From NCBI GenBank assembly GCA_036346225.1, contig JARFIW010000884.1:1302001-1366000 (forward strand): a stretch of DNA of 64,000 nucleotides, read 5' to 3'. The notes below the pieces were generated by a model, which saw nothing but the letters and a program-made list of their open reading frames with translations, searched no databases and was not told the origin of the DNA. Position 1 is the first letter of the stretch. Every line of letters begins with the position of its first letter. Of the stretch, positions 12,485 to 23,430 are shown in pieces. Source of the stretch: Platerodrilus igneus. Lineage: Eukaryota > Arthropoda > Insecta > Coleoptera > Lycidae. Both the position numbers and the translations under genes were made by a program.

Positions 12485-12680
12485 AGTGAGTATTTTTGTG
12501 TAAAAATATCTAATTGTAATAGTTAAAATTTATAAATTACAACGGAACGCTTTCGGCGTAAGCGATCTTCGGTGCTACTTCAAGTAAGCAGGCGAAAGTT
12601 ATACAAATTAAACATAAACGATTATAATTACGTACTCTCACGTTATTTAAAAAATGTATTCCATCAAACTAAAATAAAAC
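12485..12680 (-). repeat. Inverted terminal repeat (pLTR-like), left arm
   Basis: About 195 bp that match the reverse complement of 13425-13614 at roughly 80 percent by eye, including AATTGTAATAGTTAAAAT, a GCTTTCGGC...GGTGCTAC block and TTTAAAAAATGTATTC. Read on the minus strand it contains CCGAAGA, then CGCTTACGCC, then GAAAGCG (12545-12572), which resembles a hammerhead ribozyme core. Penelope-like elements carry such terminal repeats, in direct or inverted arrangement. Confidence 0.7.
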
Positions 12681-12695
12681 AAATAGGAATTAACA

Positions 12696-13200
12696 ATGGA
12701 TACGATACCATTCAAACCTTTTTTTAATAAATTAATCAATAGTATAAAAAAGTATACATCACTTCAATTGAAGAAAGCATTAAAAAATACAGTAACTCAA
12801 TTACAGTTTGTTTCATTCAATTCATGTAACACGGTGAAACAACATTTAGTTCATTCTAAAAATCCTACAGAACCATTGTCAAAAGCTGGTGTTTATGGAC
12901 TAAATTGTGGAGATTTTCAGGCCACCTATATTGGCAGAACTTATAGACCATTAGGGTAAGAATAAAAAACATTTGAATAAAACAGATAAATCAGCTTTCG
13001 GTCATCACATATCTTACAAATAAACACACCTTTGATCCTAATCTGCATTCAAAACTAATATATAATATTACTTCAAAAACTTTAATAGACTTGAATTTGA
13101 AGATGTTGAAAGAGAATTGCTAAGAAATAACACCTTCAAATTAACCTCGATCGAACTTTTATTCCAATATACAAACGTCTCAATTGATGGAACTTCATTG
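12696..13200 (+). pseudogene. Penelope-like element, GIY-YIG endonuclease fragment
   Basis: The 87-codon ORF at 12696-12959 contains VHSKNPTEPLSKAGVYGLNC followed by GDFQATYIGRTYRPL. This is the start of a GIY-YIG nuclease domain as found at the C-terminus of Penelope-like retroelements (GVY then YIG, with the following catalytic arginine). Past the stop at 12959, another frame continues with NKHTFDPNLHSKLIYNITSK (about 13018-13077), the family's downstream block holding the histidine region. The reverse transcriptase that should precede it is missing. The fragment lies between two inverted 195-bp repeats, which supports the assignment. It is frameshifted and inactive. Confidence 0.75.
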
Positions 13201-13424
13201 GTTTATAATACTATAAACATGATTTATATTTCATTAATTTTTCTGCGGTGATCCACGTTTCGGATCGCACACAATAGTTGTCATTTCAGAAATATATTTA
13301 TTTGGTCTTTTCGAATTCATCAACGATACAGGCAAGATGTAATTCATATTTATTGGCAAAATCAATTTATAATCTAATCTCTTTATATGTGATATTAATT
13401 AAATAGTTGAAATCTTATCTTGTA

Positions 13425-13614
13425 AATTAGTGTGATAGAATACATTTTTTAAATTACGTGACAGTAAGTAATTATAATCTTTTATATTTAATTTGTATAA
13501 TTTTCACTTGCTTACTTATAGTAGCACCAAAGATGGCTAATGCCGAAAGCGCTCTGCTGAGATTTATATATTTTAACTATTACAATTAAATATTTTTACA
13601 GGAGAATACTTACT
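13425..13614 (+). repeat. Inverted terminal repeat (pLTR-like), right arm
   Basis: Right partner of the arm at 12485-12680. On the plus strand, the sense of the GIY-YIG ORF, it has CCAAAGA, GGC-TAAT-GCC and GAAAGCG at 13527-13551, the same hammerhead-like core with two substitutions in the CUGANGA box. Its position downstream of the endonuclease is where Penelope-like elements carry their terminal repeat. Confidence 0.7.
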
Positions 13615-14884
13615 ACTTTTTGAAATTTCGTATGTTGTAGACAATACAAGAGGAAATTTAAAATGCTAATTTTGTTGCATTCAATTGAATGAATCTTCCG
13701 CCATAAGTCTAAACTTGAAGTTAGCAACGATATAACGTTATGCGATTCCAGATGAAGGAGAAGATCATTCGCTAGCTTAAAGAGAATAAAAAATTATTTG
13801 TGGAATACACAGTACCAAAATAGGCTTTCAATATTGACATAAATGAACATAGAAGTTACTCTTCTACATAATTTAATCTTGATTGCATTTGAAGAAGATG
13901 CCATTAACGTTTTCTCTAGGACAAATAGACAAATTCAGTTGACTTTGGAAAAATAATTATTGAGTTTTCCGTGTGTATAACTTTACCAATTTTATTTACA
14001 TTACTAGATTGTTTATTTGCTCTATATAAGATTACTTTATATTTAACATATTTAAATTTTCTCGTTGTAATTGGATCACTTAGTCAAAAAGTCACGGGGC
14101 GCCCCTGGTGTTTGGACCTGTTGTTCCGTTATCGCGGCAACTATTGGACACATTTATAAGCCATCTGTATTCGGCCGAAAAAAATATTTACAAATATGGA
14201 GGCTATTTTGAAGCGGTAGCTATACTGCGTTCAACGAACAGATCGAGTAACTAAAATAATAGGATGGGCTCCCTCCTCCATCCTCAGCTAAGCAACACAG
14301 AAGTAATAATTTTTTTTTGCTTGAATCGCAGCGCCCTCTAGCGGGTGTAGTATAAACTACAACCTTGGCGGGAATATTTAAATTATCGATTACTCATTAA
14401 ATTATAGGCATATTACTATTTTATTCTTTTCTTAATAATAAAAGAACCGTATGCAAATAAAATGATTTTACATGTTGTTTTCTATTCCAAAGAAAAGATA
14501 ACAATGGACACGAATAAAGCTCAACAAAAATATAAAAGTACTTTTACATATCTTGCTGCTCAGATTTCAATATTCAATAACTTGAAAGTAAATATCTATA
14601 ATACAAATAACTTTCTTTCTATTTAAAGGACGTTTTGTTGGATTTGGATTTTTCAACTACGGTGGTTCAAGCTTTTTACTAAATCTAATTATATTCAGTG
14701 ATACAATTTATTTATTTTATTTAATATTGTATCATAATAGGTTTCTAATAATAGAAATGAAGTACATTACGGTAAGTAGATATACTCCTAAAGGCGTCAT
14801 ATTCGCTTTGTATGCGACTACTTAATACATTTTACCATTACAGATATGTATAGTATTGTAAATAAAAGCCTAGGCCAAACGTTT
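13615..14884. other. No gene seen
   Basis: AT-rich. The patch at about 14325-14375 contains CAGCGCCCTCTAGCGGGTG, a word I associate with dispersed repeats in arthropod genomes, but I cannot delimit an element. No coding signal. Confidence 0.4.
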
Positions 14885-15200
14885 GAAATACAATACAATA
14901 AGGGACAGCGAGTTTTGATTGTGAAAGCAATAGCGGAATGGTGAAAGTTTCGCTGTAACTGTTCGGAAACTGCGTACGATTCTTGGACATCACAATGCAC
15001 CAAATGAATCTACTGTTCATAGGTTGATCAAGAAATTTGAAGAAACCGTTTCAATAGTAGACACCAAAATCCCTGGACCGCCTCGAAGTGACCGCGGCGA
15101 GTCCAGGAAAATCGTGCTCAAGAAATGCAAATGTCTTCAACAACAATGCAAAGAATTTTAGCAAAGGATTTGCACGTACACGTGTACAAAGTTCAGCACG
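14885..15200 (+). pseudogene. Mariner/DUF4817-type transposase N-terminal (HTH) fragment
   Basis: Encodes GQRVLIVKA, then in the next frame SFAVTVRKLRTILGHHNAP and STVHRLIKKFEETVSIVDTK followed by PGPPRS. This is the paired helix-turn-helix DNA-binding region of a large arthropod family of Tc1/mariner-type transposase-like proteins. The block MSSTTMQRILAKDLHVHVYK at about 15126-15185 continues the second HTH. At least one frameshift (near 14940) and a stop disrupt it. Its catalytic domain does not follow; a different mariner C-terminus does. Confidence 0.7.
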
Positions 15201-15249
15201 AGCACGAAGTGATCAAAGAATACGATTGTGGTGCTTCTAAACAAGTCTA

Positions 15250-15775
15250 CGACACCGTCACAGGTGTCGAATAGTGAATGTACGCATATCAACCCGAAAG
15301 TAAACAGCAGTCGATGGTTTTATGATGAACCAAATTCAACAAAAGTTCTCGTGCACGAAGCACTTCAAAGCAAACTATCGCCGGCTTTTTCAGAGAAACT
15401 GGACATATCGCAAACGTTTCTTTAAAGAAACGTAGAACGGTCAATTCTTAATAGTACAAAACCATTTGTTTGCAAGTAGACTTGAAGAAATAAGGAAAAC
15501 CAACCGTTTTAGACGGATCAGTCTCAATCATCAAAATCCTAGCTCTCAAAATCGGTTCAAACAAGTGACTTTTGAGCAACTTAGAAGATCGATTTGATGG
15601 AACCAAATGACTTCTTTTTATTCCCGCATATCAAGAATAAATTGCGAGAGTAATGCTTTTTGACACCTGAAGAAGTGGTCAGCGCGTTTAAAATGCATGT
15701 TTTGGAGGTGCCTCAACCGGAGTGGTCCAAACGCATGCAAAAGTGTATTGATCTTCATAGAAAATATTTAAAAAA
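15250..15775 (+). pseudogene. Mariner transposase C-terminal fragment
   Basis: In shifting plus-strand frames: MYAYQPESKQQS near 15280, EEIRKTNRFRRISLNHQNP near 15485, EPNDFFLFPHIKNKLRE at about 15600-15650, PEEVVSAFKMHVLEVPQPEW at about 15668-15727 and KRMQKCIDLHRKYFKK at about 15730-15777. These are successive blocks of the catalytic half of a Mos1/SETMAR-like mariner transposase, ending at its natural C-terminus. The HDNA block is mutated to LNHQNP. It is broken by several frameshifts and stops. Confidence 0.7.
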
Positions 15776-16564
15776 AAAGGTACTTTTGTTGATAAACAAT
15801 TGTTATTGATTTTAAATCCCGAAATATATAAGGCAAGTTTCGTATATTGCCAGCTAATTTCGGAGCCCATCACAATTATTTTGTCAATTTTCCTAAATTT
15901 TTGAACAAATTTTAATTGTTGCGGTATTTATTTGTTAGGCAGTCTCAGAATCAGAAATCACACTGAGCCAAATCTTGTGGTTCAGGCGAATGTATGTTGC
16001 CTCACGGCTTGTACAATAATTAGAAAATGTATAACCACGGACAAGAACACTATTGTACCCTGGATACTCATAGTGTTGATACCAGATCTCTTCCTCCAAG
16101 TTCTTTAATTTCAGCACCGCTTGTCCAATTTTATCTTGAAGCCATTGAAGTAATGCTTCTCAGTCATAAACCATCAATGAAAACGATCCAATAAATCGCA
16201 GTGGCGTGATACTGACTTTTGCTGCTACTACATAAATGAAAAATGGAAATTTTGTTTATTATGAATACCTTGAGCTGAAAACGAACACTCATTAATAAAA
16301 ATGTTTCTTAAAAAATATCTATCAAACATTTTTTCCAAAAAGCACCGTGGATTTGAATTGACGTATCAGAAATTTTGTATTTTCTATTGCACTTAAACGA
16401 TCGAAATTTTGAGGTTTACTTTTTTTAGAATCTTATGGATCATGGTATTTAGGGTGTCCAAATTACTACTCGCCTCTCTCCATTACTGACTTCAATACGG
16501 CCAAATCGTGGTCACTTCGTTTAAGAGAATTCTCGGCTCAACATTTGCATGGTTCATCTACATT
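15776..16564. other. No gene seen
   Basis: AT-rich. The minus-strand 60-codon ORF at 15935-16117 has no motif. Possibly mariner 3' flank at the start. Confidence 0.4.
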
Positions 16565-16675
16565 TTCCCTTCGTTATCATTGAGTCTTCAGTAACTGGTT
16601 AGACGCGTACCTCCATTTTTCTTATTCTGACATTTCCCTGAAATTACCACAACCAACATCTTTTAGTTTAGATAA
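16565..16675 (-). mobile_element. Small RTE LINE 3'-end scrap
   Basis: About 110 bp (TTGAGTCTTCAGTAACTGG, TTAGACGCGTACCTCCATT, TTCCCTGAAATTACCAC) match the 3' end of the RTE-like LINE as seen at 62225-62330, in the same minus orientation. No coding capacity remains. Confidence 0.65.
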
Positions 16676-18089
16676 AAATGCATTTGATTTGCTGTAAATA
16701 GCATAAAAGAGTACAGCTTTACGCATTTAGTTTGAGAAACTAAAATCAACGTGTATTTAAAAACCCCAAAATTAATAAATAATTTTGTGTACTGAAAGCA
16801 AATATTTCCTATAAAGCGCAAATCCTTTTGCAATAAATGCAATCAAAGTAAATTAATTAACCCGTGGATTGTAGCAATTGATTATAAATAAAGGAACTTT
16901 CTAGAAGATGAGTCATCGGGATTTAGGAATACGTCAAATTCGTGTAAACTCATTAACATTTTCATTCCGGGAAGCAGCGTAAACGTTGAAAATAACTCGT
17001 AAAATCTCTGGAATAATCGATTATCTTTCTGCATTAGCATGCGACGCACAACAATAGTGTATAGGTAAGAAAAGGACATATAATACGCGTCACAGTACCT
17101 GGAACGAGATATAGGGTCATAAAGCTCAACTATTTTACACGTTAATTGGGCATTCTAGGAAAATTACATCTTAATGTTCGAGATTATTGTGGTAGATTCT
17201 TGAGAATAGATAAATTGATATATAAAGGGAGCGTTTATCGTTTCAAGAGGTCATTCATAAATTAGTAATGAATTCATTCATTCGATTTCATTCATTAGAG
17301 CACGAAATGTTATTTAATTAAAAAGCGTGAGCTTTTGCTATGCTAAGATAGTAATAGAAATATATAGTAAACATATTGTAGTTTGATACTTGCGAGGCTG
17401 CAATGAATAAAAAGCTGTTTTTAAACGCAAATTACATACGAAAATGGAATTATAAATTACAATGAAGAAGGAAAATTCTTCAAGACAACGCTACTTTAAT
17501 AATTTTATTAAATAATCGAAAAGAAGAGTTAACCAAAAAAGTACTTTGATAATTACTGTTGGAAGTCAGGAATTTTAATTTGAATAACTTGTAAGCTGAT
17601 TTAAAATATGATTTTAATTACGAAATGTTTTTGTGGATTTTGCAAGTATTATTTTAGATTTAATTGTGACTGATATTAGAGTTTAAGATAGGCCTAATAA
17701 TTTTTTTTGTGTGAGGGATTTTTTTACCAAGAGTTTGTGTTCAGAGTTCGAAATACTCTCTGACCTTTAATAGATTATATGTCAAGGATTTGTTCTGGCC
17801 CTAACAAATCTTACCAGCGTGGAAATAATTTATAACCAGGTAAAACGAGTAAGTTTAATTCTGTAAATATTAATATAAGGTAAGAAACAATAATTTTTAC
17901 TTCTTAGAAATTATTTTATGTTTGAAAGAAACGATGTTGTAAATGCTTTTATATGAAAAAGATATTTCATATTGTATAAATGCTTTGTGATAGTGCTACG
18001 TTTTATTTCAATTTAAAAACTTCATAAATTCCGTTGAGCTAGCCAGGCAAGGTGAAAAACGTAGATATATGAATAATTTTAACTATACA
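16676..18089. other. No gene seen
   Basis: AT-rich DNA of 1.4 kb with no recognisable motif or repeat. Confidence 0.45.
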
Positions 18090-18227
18090 AATTGCAGTAT
18101 CTTATCACATACCCTTTTAGTAACGCTTCCGAAGGGAAGCCGTGTCAGCTCTCTTTTAGTGGCTCCCAACGCGAGGCCATTTTTATACACCCTTTAGTAA
18201 CGCGTCCAACACGGAGCATTATCACAG

Positions 18228-18269
<42 letters not shown>

Positions 18270-18290
18270 CCGTGGAACTCGGGTAAAATC
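18090..18290. repeat. Direct repeats and TA microsatellite
   Basis: Two related segments, CCCTTTTAGTAACGCTTCC at about 18111 and CCCTTTAGTAACGCGTCC at about 18190, are followed by a (TA)n tract at about 18229-18267. The 64-codon ORF across it is a repeat artefact. Confidence 0.6.
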
Positions 18291-20173
18291 CTCAACAACC
18301 AAAAATATTATATTCGAAAATTTTATATATTTTTCAAAACTCGAAAATTCAAAAATTAAATAATACACAAAAAATATTTCTTACCCGTTTTCCTCTCTTC
18401 CTCGGTTGAACGGCCTTTTTCAACTGCTTCCGGCTAGCTCATTTGGACCTCCTTTTGGATATCTATATTCACTCTCAAATTCTATCATTCACGCATACTC
18501 CCAATAAAACCACAAAATACAACCAACATACAATCTTTTATTTATTCCTATTTACAAATGCAATTCAACACTGTCCATATTTTATTGTTCACGTTACACT
18601 TCAGTAACTCTTATTTTGTAATGTCCTGTATTTACCTTTTTAAATCATCAAACACATAAAATGTACTCGGAGTAAATGGACCTCGAATAATACCTTCTCT
18701 AAAATTCCTTCTTTATAATTTATTTATTTATTTTAATAATCTAAGTTAACTGTGGGGTATGGTGAGCTCATAATAACCCAACTAATTCTGCATAATGTAT
18801 GCCCTTCTACTTTGCATAAAAATAAAAAAACAAAGCCACGTACTCTTCACAGAAATTTCACGTTCTAATGGAACGTTTAAAAGCTTTCAAGACACCTTCA
18901 ATTTCTAGTTGAATACCGTACTAATGTTATTTACACATATTCAGTTCAATACGTAAATAATTCACACTACCTTGAAGAACACTCTCATATGCCACCCCAA
19001 TATTTACAGTTTATAGGAATCACAATTTTAAATCGTTACCTGGAAATTTTTAGAAGATCTTCGCTCTGTGGATGATGCCATGTATTTTTCTCCCTGGTCT
19101 GCAGGTCGTTTCTCGCTATTACTAGACGAACTCCATCTAAGTTGATCCTCCAACGCCGCCTTCTCGGTGTAACCAAATTCCAAGTTTCATTTCAATTATA
19201 CTTCTTTCACAGTAATCTACGTTACTTAATGTCCCGACACGAGTTGATTAAAAATTATAGGTGATACCTCAATAAAAAAAATTTAATCTCGGCACACAGA
19301 CCGCGTTTTAATTTAAGAGGCTACCACTAAGCAATACAATTTAAATGATTTTACAATACTTACAACTCGTGTTATCTTTCATACGTGCTTTTGGGACGTT
19401 CGAATTAATAAGGCTTTAATAATATTCTCCTAAACTATTTATATCTTTCCAATGTAACCTCTCCTGGCCACATTTATCCGAAATCCTCTGCTCACAACAA
19501 CACATTCCCACAATTTTGCACTCAATCCCATTTTCAAATCCGCGAATTTCCGTCCTCGTTATAATATTTCAAGAAAATTAAGCTACTCTATCCTCGTGGG
19601 TATATCAAGTCAAACTAAACATATCGTCCAATCGTAGACCGAATGACGTTTCTCAAATCCCTCCTATGCTATTGTGGTCTCATGCTTATACGTTTTCTAC
19701 GTCTCTTTCTAACCTGGTTTGAGTGGTAGAAAATTAATATCCTTGTTTGTGTGCTGTCTACTACACGTGGACTTTTTCCGTGAGTTAAATAATCGCTCAT
19801 TAGTATTTCATGCTAAAACATCCGACCGTTTGAGCAATCCGTAGAATAATTTGTTCGTTATCTACAAATTAAACAGAACTTGACATTTAGAAAATACGCA
19901 GGTGTTTAATTTTACACAAACGTTTTAAATAACACTTCCACGATTTAGAGTTCGGCGTATTTCTACCCCACTGATATATTTGTCAGATAGCAACGCGTTT
20001 CATCTTGGTATCATTGAGTTTTTACAGCTTTTATGCAAATTATACATCAATAATCGTTCAATTAAATTCAAATTAATTAATAAATTAATGGCATTGGCTT
20101 CTACCATTTAATTTCTTTGCAAACCTACTTAAATTTCATTAATTATTTATAAAATTTCGTTAATACCTGATAC

Positions 20174-20176
<3 letters not shown>
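18291..20176. other. G-poor block, possible old LTR-type sequence, unresolved
   Basis: On the plus strand this 1.9 kb is poor in G and rich in C/T/A, like the antisense of the Gypsy element that follows. A segment near 19145-19170 (CAACGCCGCCTTCTCGG) resembles a part of the Gypsy LTR (CAAGCGCCGCCTTCCAGC). It could be a decayed LTR or flank of a related element. I could not find its ends or a partner copy. Confidence 0.3.

Positions 20177-20204
<28 letters not shown>
20177..20204. repeat. AT microsatellite at the Gypsy insertion point
   Basis: Pure alternating AT run directly abutting the 3' LTR. A longer TA run abuts the other end of the element at 28501-28552, so the element sits inside a microsatellite. 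Confidence 0.85.
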
Positions 20205-20208
<4 letters not shown>

Positions 20209-21621
20209 ATATATACTGTGATCCTACCTTATTAGTGATAGGCGTAATATATCTATCTGTCACTCCTTGTCTTATTTTAGAGCCTTGTTGAGTTATGCCA
20301 CACAATTTATCTTTAAATATTTTACACGGCTGCTGCACTTAAATATTTTACAGGGCCGTCAAACACGTGGCGGAATCTACCTAGGGTGGGTCCGTCCTAA
20401 GCAAACACCTCTCAACTAGACACCCAAACAAATATTCAAGGATTTTTTTCAAAATAATTTTAAAAGCCAAAAGTATTCCCAAACACTAGTTCCACTTTTA
20501 TAAATTTGATTAAAGCACTGCGTAGATATTAAATACTAATACCTGGAATCCAGATACAAGCGCCGCCTTCCAGCCGTCCTGAAGCCAAGTGACCAACTGC
20601 AGGCACCTCCTGTAAATAATAAGTAACTCGAGCAACTGGTAATCTCCAGACTATAAACTACTAATATTTCTACAAATTTTATGTTATACAAATACTCAGA
20701 TAACTCCAATTCCACTATGCTTTCGTTTTCAAACAATAACGGTACAGACCAGCAATCCCTCTTTTAATTAACTTTTATTCGCCGTAAAACTGCTACTATT
20801 TGCTATCTCCAGGTACAACTTGACTTTCAAAACTTTCTCGTAACTTTTAAATGTAATAAAACTCATAACAGTACAAAAAACACGTCTATTTTTCAGTAAT
20901 ATAAAATTTGAAGTCCCTTATAAATAAAATCCGTCTTCTTTTGTTTTCGTTGCCATAGCAACTATCTCTACGCACACTATGTAATTTATAATTATTAATA
21001 ATTGATTAATAATACAGTTGTTTTCTCTAGATATATTCATTTTCTAGATGGTTTGTAATCCAGTGATTTATGTACATTGAACTTTTTACAATATTGAAAA
21101 TAGCTAACAAACTTTGATGGTTCAGCTTTTAAATTGTACGCAACAGACATTTATGTCTTATTCGGTAAACGTCCTGTCATTACATAACCAATCTTTAATT
21201 GTTAAAACATATTCAAACTGAAATTGATTTACAAATTTTACGGGAGTATCACTTAACTCCTTAAAATTTTAAAAGCGTGCAGTATACCAAGCAATTTTGA
21301 TATTTGTTTTTACATTCAAATGGTTCTGAAAACGCTAACTCCAAATTAAATTTCATATACGTGCAACCATAACAATTAAAATACGTATACAATGCAAACT
21401 TATAACTAGCTTAGCCTGGTCTATGGCCGGTATATGTTGTTGAATGCAATGCAGTTTCAAAAGCTTTATAAATTTATAAACGTGGAATAGTTGTTAATTT
21501 ATAAACCAAAAATACCTGAAAGAAAATACTCAAACAAAACCAAATATACCCCCATTCTAGCAAAGTCGTTTCGAAGCCCTATTTAAACATTTTATAAGCC
21601 CACCCCCTTCTTGACAGTATA
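20205..21621 (-). repeat. 3' LTR of the Gypsy element
   Basis: Begins (plus strand) TGTTATATATACTGTG and ends near CTTCTTGACAGTATA. On the element's own strand this is TGTC at the 5' side and AACA at the 3' side, the usual TG...CA form if the outer GTATA belongs to the flank. Identical to the other LTR except for about six positions (for example near 20727, 21171, 21312 and 21575). The ORF at 20536-20736 occurs in both LTRs and is not a gene. Confidence 0.92.
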
Positions 21622-21815
21622 TAAGGCCCCACTGATTTTAAATAAAAATGAAAATTTGCTTCCTGGATATAAGTAATTCTTTTAATGGTTGAGAAATTTT
21701 AAATTTTAGTTAAAATCACTATAGTTTTTTTTTTCTTTATGTATGAGGATTCAGTGTTAGTTTCTGTATATTCTGTATAGTTTTAAGCTTGTTAGTATTA
21801 TTTACAGTGTTAACT
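21622..21815 (-). other. Gypsy 3' untranslated region and polypurine tract
   Basis: Sequence between the integrase C-terminus and the 3' LTR. On the element strand an AGTGGGG run (plus strand CCCCACT, 21627-21633) just before the LTR is the only good candidate for the polypurine tract that primes plus-strand DNA synthesis. Confidence 0.55.
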
Positions 21816-23012
21816 TTATTCTTGCGATACTTTATTTTCCACATGGAAATATGGATACAAATTTTCTATATGAAAACGTCCCCGACATTCACCCCTGTCA
21901 TTCTCCAGTTCGTAAGTATTCCCTTCTGCAAAAATTCTTCTCACTCGATAAGGACCTTCGTATGGAAATACCAACTTGGCACAAATATTTCTTTCCCAAT
22001 TTGACCTTCTCAATCTTTTAACAATAACAAGATCCCCAACTGAAAAACCACTTGCTTCTTGATTTTCTTGTTACGTTTCTCCAACTCCTTCTTTGTATCG
22101 TTTCGACTTGTTGTTTGGCTTTATGCAACAACTCCGTTATATCCTCCACTTTTTGTTCAGCTCTCCACGGTCTTGCTGGAATCACCTTCTTCATCAATGT
22201 CACAGGACACATTCCTGTCACTGAACTTGGTACAAAATTAATATATTCTTCTATTTGCGGTAAATACCTTACCCACCGATCATGTTGTTCCTGCGTTATT
22301 AACCTCAAAAACTTTATTACTTCTCGAATATATCTTTCACACGGATTTCCTTGAGGATGTCTGATACTACAGAATGTCATCTTTATTCCATCCTTCCTTA
22401 ATTTACTTTCAACCCTTCGATTACGAAAATACGTCGCATTGTCCAACAATACCCTATTCATCTTACCTATTCGTTCTACAAACTTTCTTACAGAACTCAA
22501 TACATGCCTAGAATTACATCTCCTCGCTGGATAAAGCTGTACAAACTTTGTAAAAATATCAACTACAACTAAAATATGCTGATATCCGTTCCTACTCGGT
22601 ATCAAATTACTCAAGTAATCCATTGCCACAATATCTAATGGACCTTCCGCTCTTATACATCTAACTTGATTCTGCAACACCACATTCTTATCCTTTCCTA
22701 ACAAACACGTCTCACACAGATTTATGCAATTTTTCACCAATTTTCTATCGTTTCGTGCATAGAAAGCTTCCTAAATATCAAGAACGTCTTACGAATCCCT
22801 ATATGACCAAACGTAGTATGAATTTCCTGGATCAGCTCAACGGCTACCTGTGTCGTTAACACTAATAATTCATCATCCCATAACCTTTTCACCAAAACTC
22901 CCTCGACCATATAAAAACCTCTGTCTTGTTCTAAATTCTCTCTGAATAATTTTCTCTGATCACCCTTATTTCTTCGTGTGCTTGCATCCGATGAAATCTG
23001 GCATTCGACCAT
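21816..23012 (-). pseudogene. Gypsy integrase (zinc-binding, catalytic core and C-terminal domains)
   Basis: Inserts the cDNA into the genome. Three open segments follow each other: 23012-22734 with the HTTFGH histidine pair, 22740-22018 (240 residues) with LCETCLLGK (the CxxC half of the HHCC zinc site), and 22013-21816, a C-terminal domain (GPYRVRRI, then YELEN). In the central segment the catalytic triad is visible: D41 (AMDYL), D100 (LLDNATYF) and E135 (NPCERYIREV), spaced 35 residues between the last two as in retroviral-type integrases. The residues needed for catalysis are intact; the breaks between segments are frameshifts or a stop. Confidence 0.9.
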
Positions 23013-23067
23013 CTTCCCAGATCTTCAAACACTTGCAATGCAATCAAAAATCCATTCCTACTCTCCG

Positions 23068-23430
23068 TTAGCAACCCTTCATCCTTCCTACTAAAAAATC
23101 AGCCGTAACATTTTCTTTACCAGGTTTATGTCTAATCTCAAAATTATATTCCTGCAATACTAACGCCCAACTATACAATCGACTGTTCAAAAACTCTTTC
23201 TTCTTCAGAAACGTGACCACTGTGTTATCCGATTCAACCAGAAATTTATTACCCAATAAATAAAATCTTAACTTCTTCACAGCATATACGATTGCCAGCA
23301 TCTCTTTTCCGCTGTCGAATACCTAGTCTCGCAGTCTTTCAGAGCGCTCGAAATAAAACAAATTGGCACTTCTCTCCTTCTTGAACCTGCACCAACTCAG
23401 CCCCTATTGCAAAACTCGAAGCGTCTGTCC
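23068..23430 (-). pseudogene. Gypsy RNase H domain
   Basis: Degrades the RNA of the RNA/DNA hybrid during reverse transcription. Minus-strand frames read LRTDASSFAIGAEL (first catalytic D, about 23425-23440), then the open segment 23301-23068: MLAIVYAVKKLRFYLLGNKF, VESDN (a catalytic D) and RHKPGKENVTADFL at the C-terminus. This is the Ty3/Gypsy-type RNase H. Two single-base losses in short runs separate the first part from the rest. It lies directly between reverse transcriptase and integrase as expected. Confidence 0.85.

Noticed and set aside
20536..20736. 66-codon ORF found identically at 27418-27618
   Set aside because: It lies in both LTRs of the Gypsy element, so its duplication is explained by the LTR pair. 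No motif.
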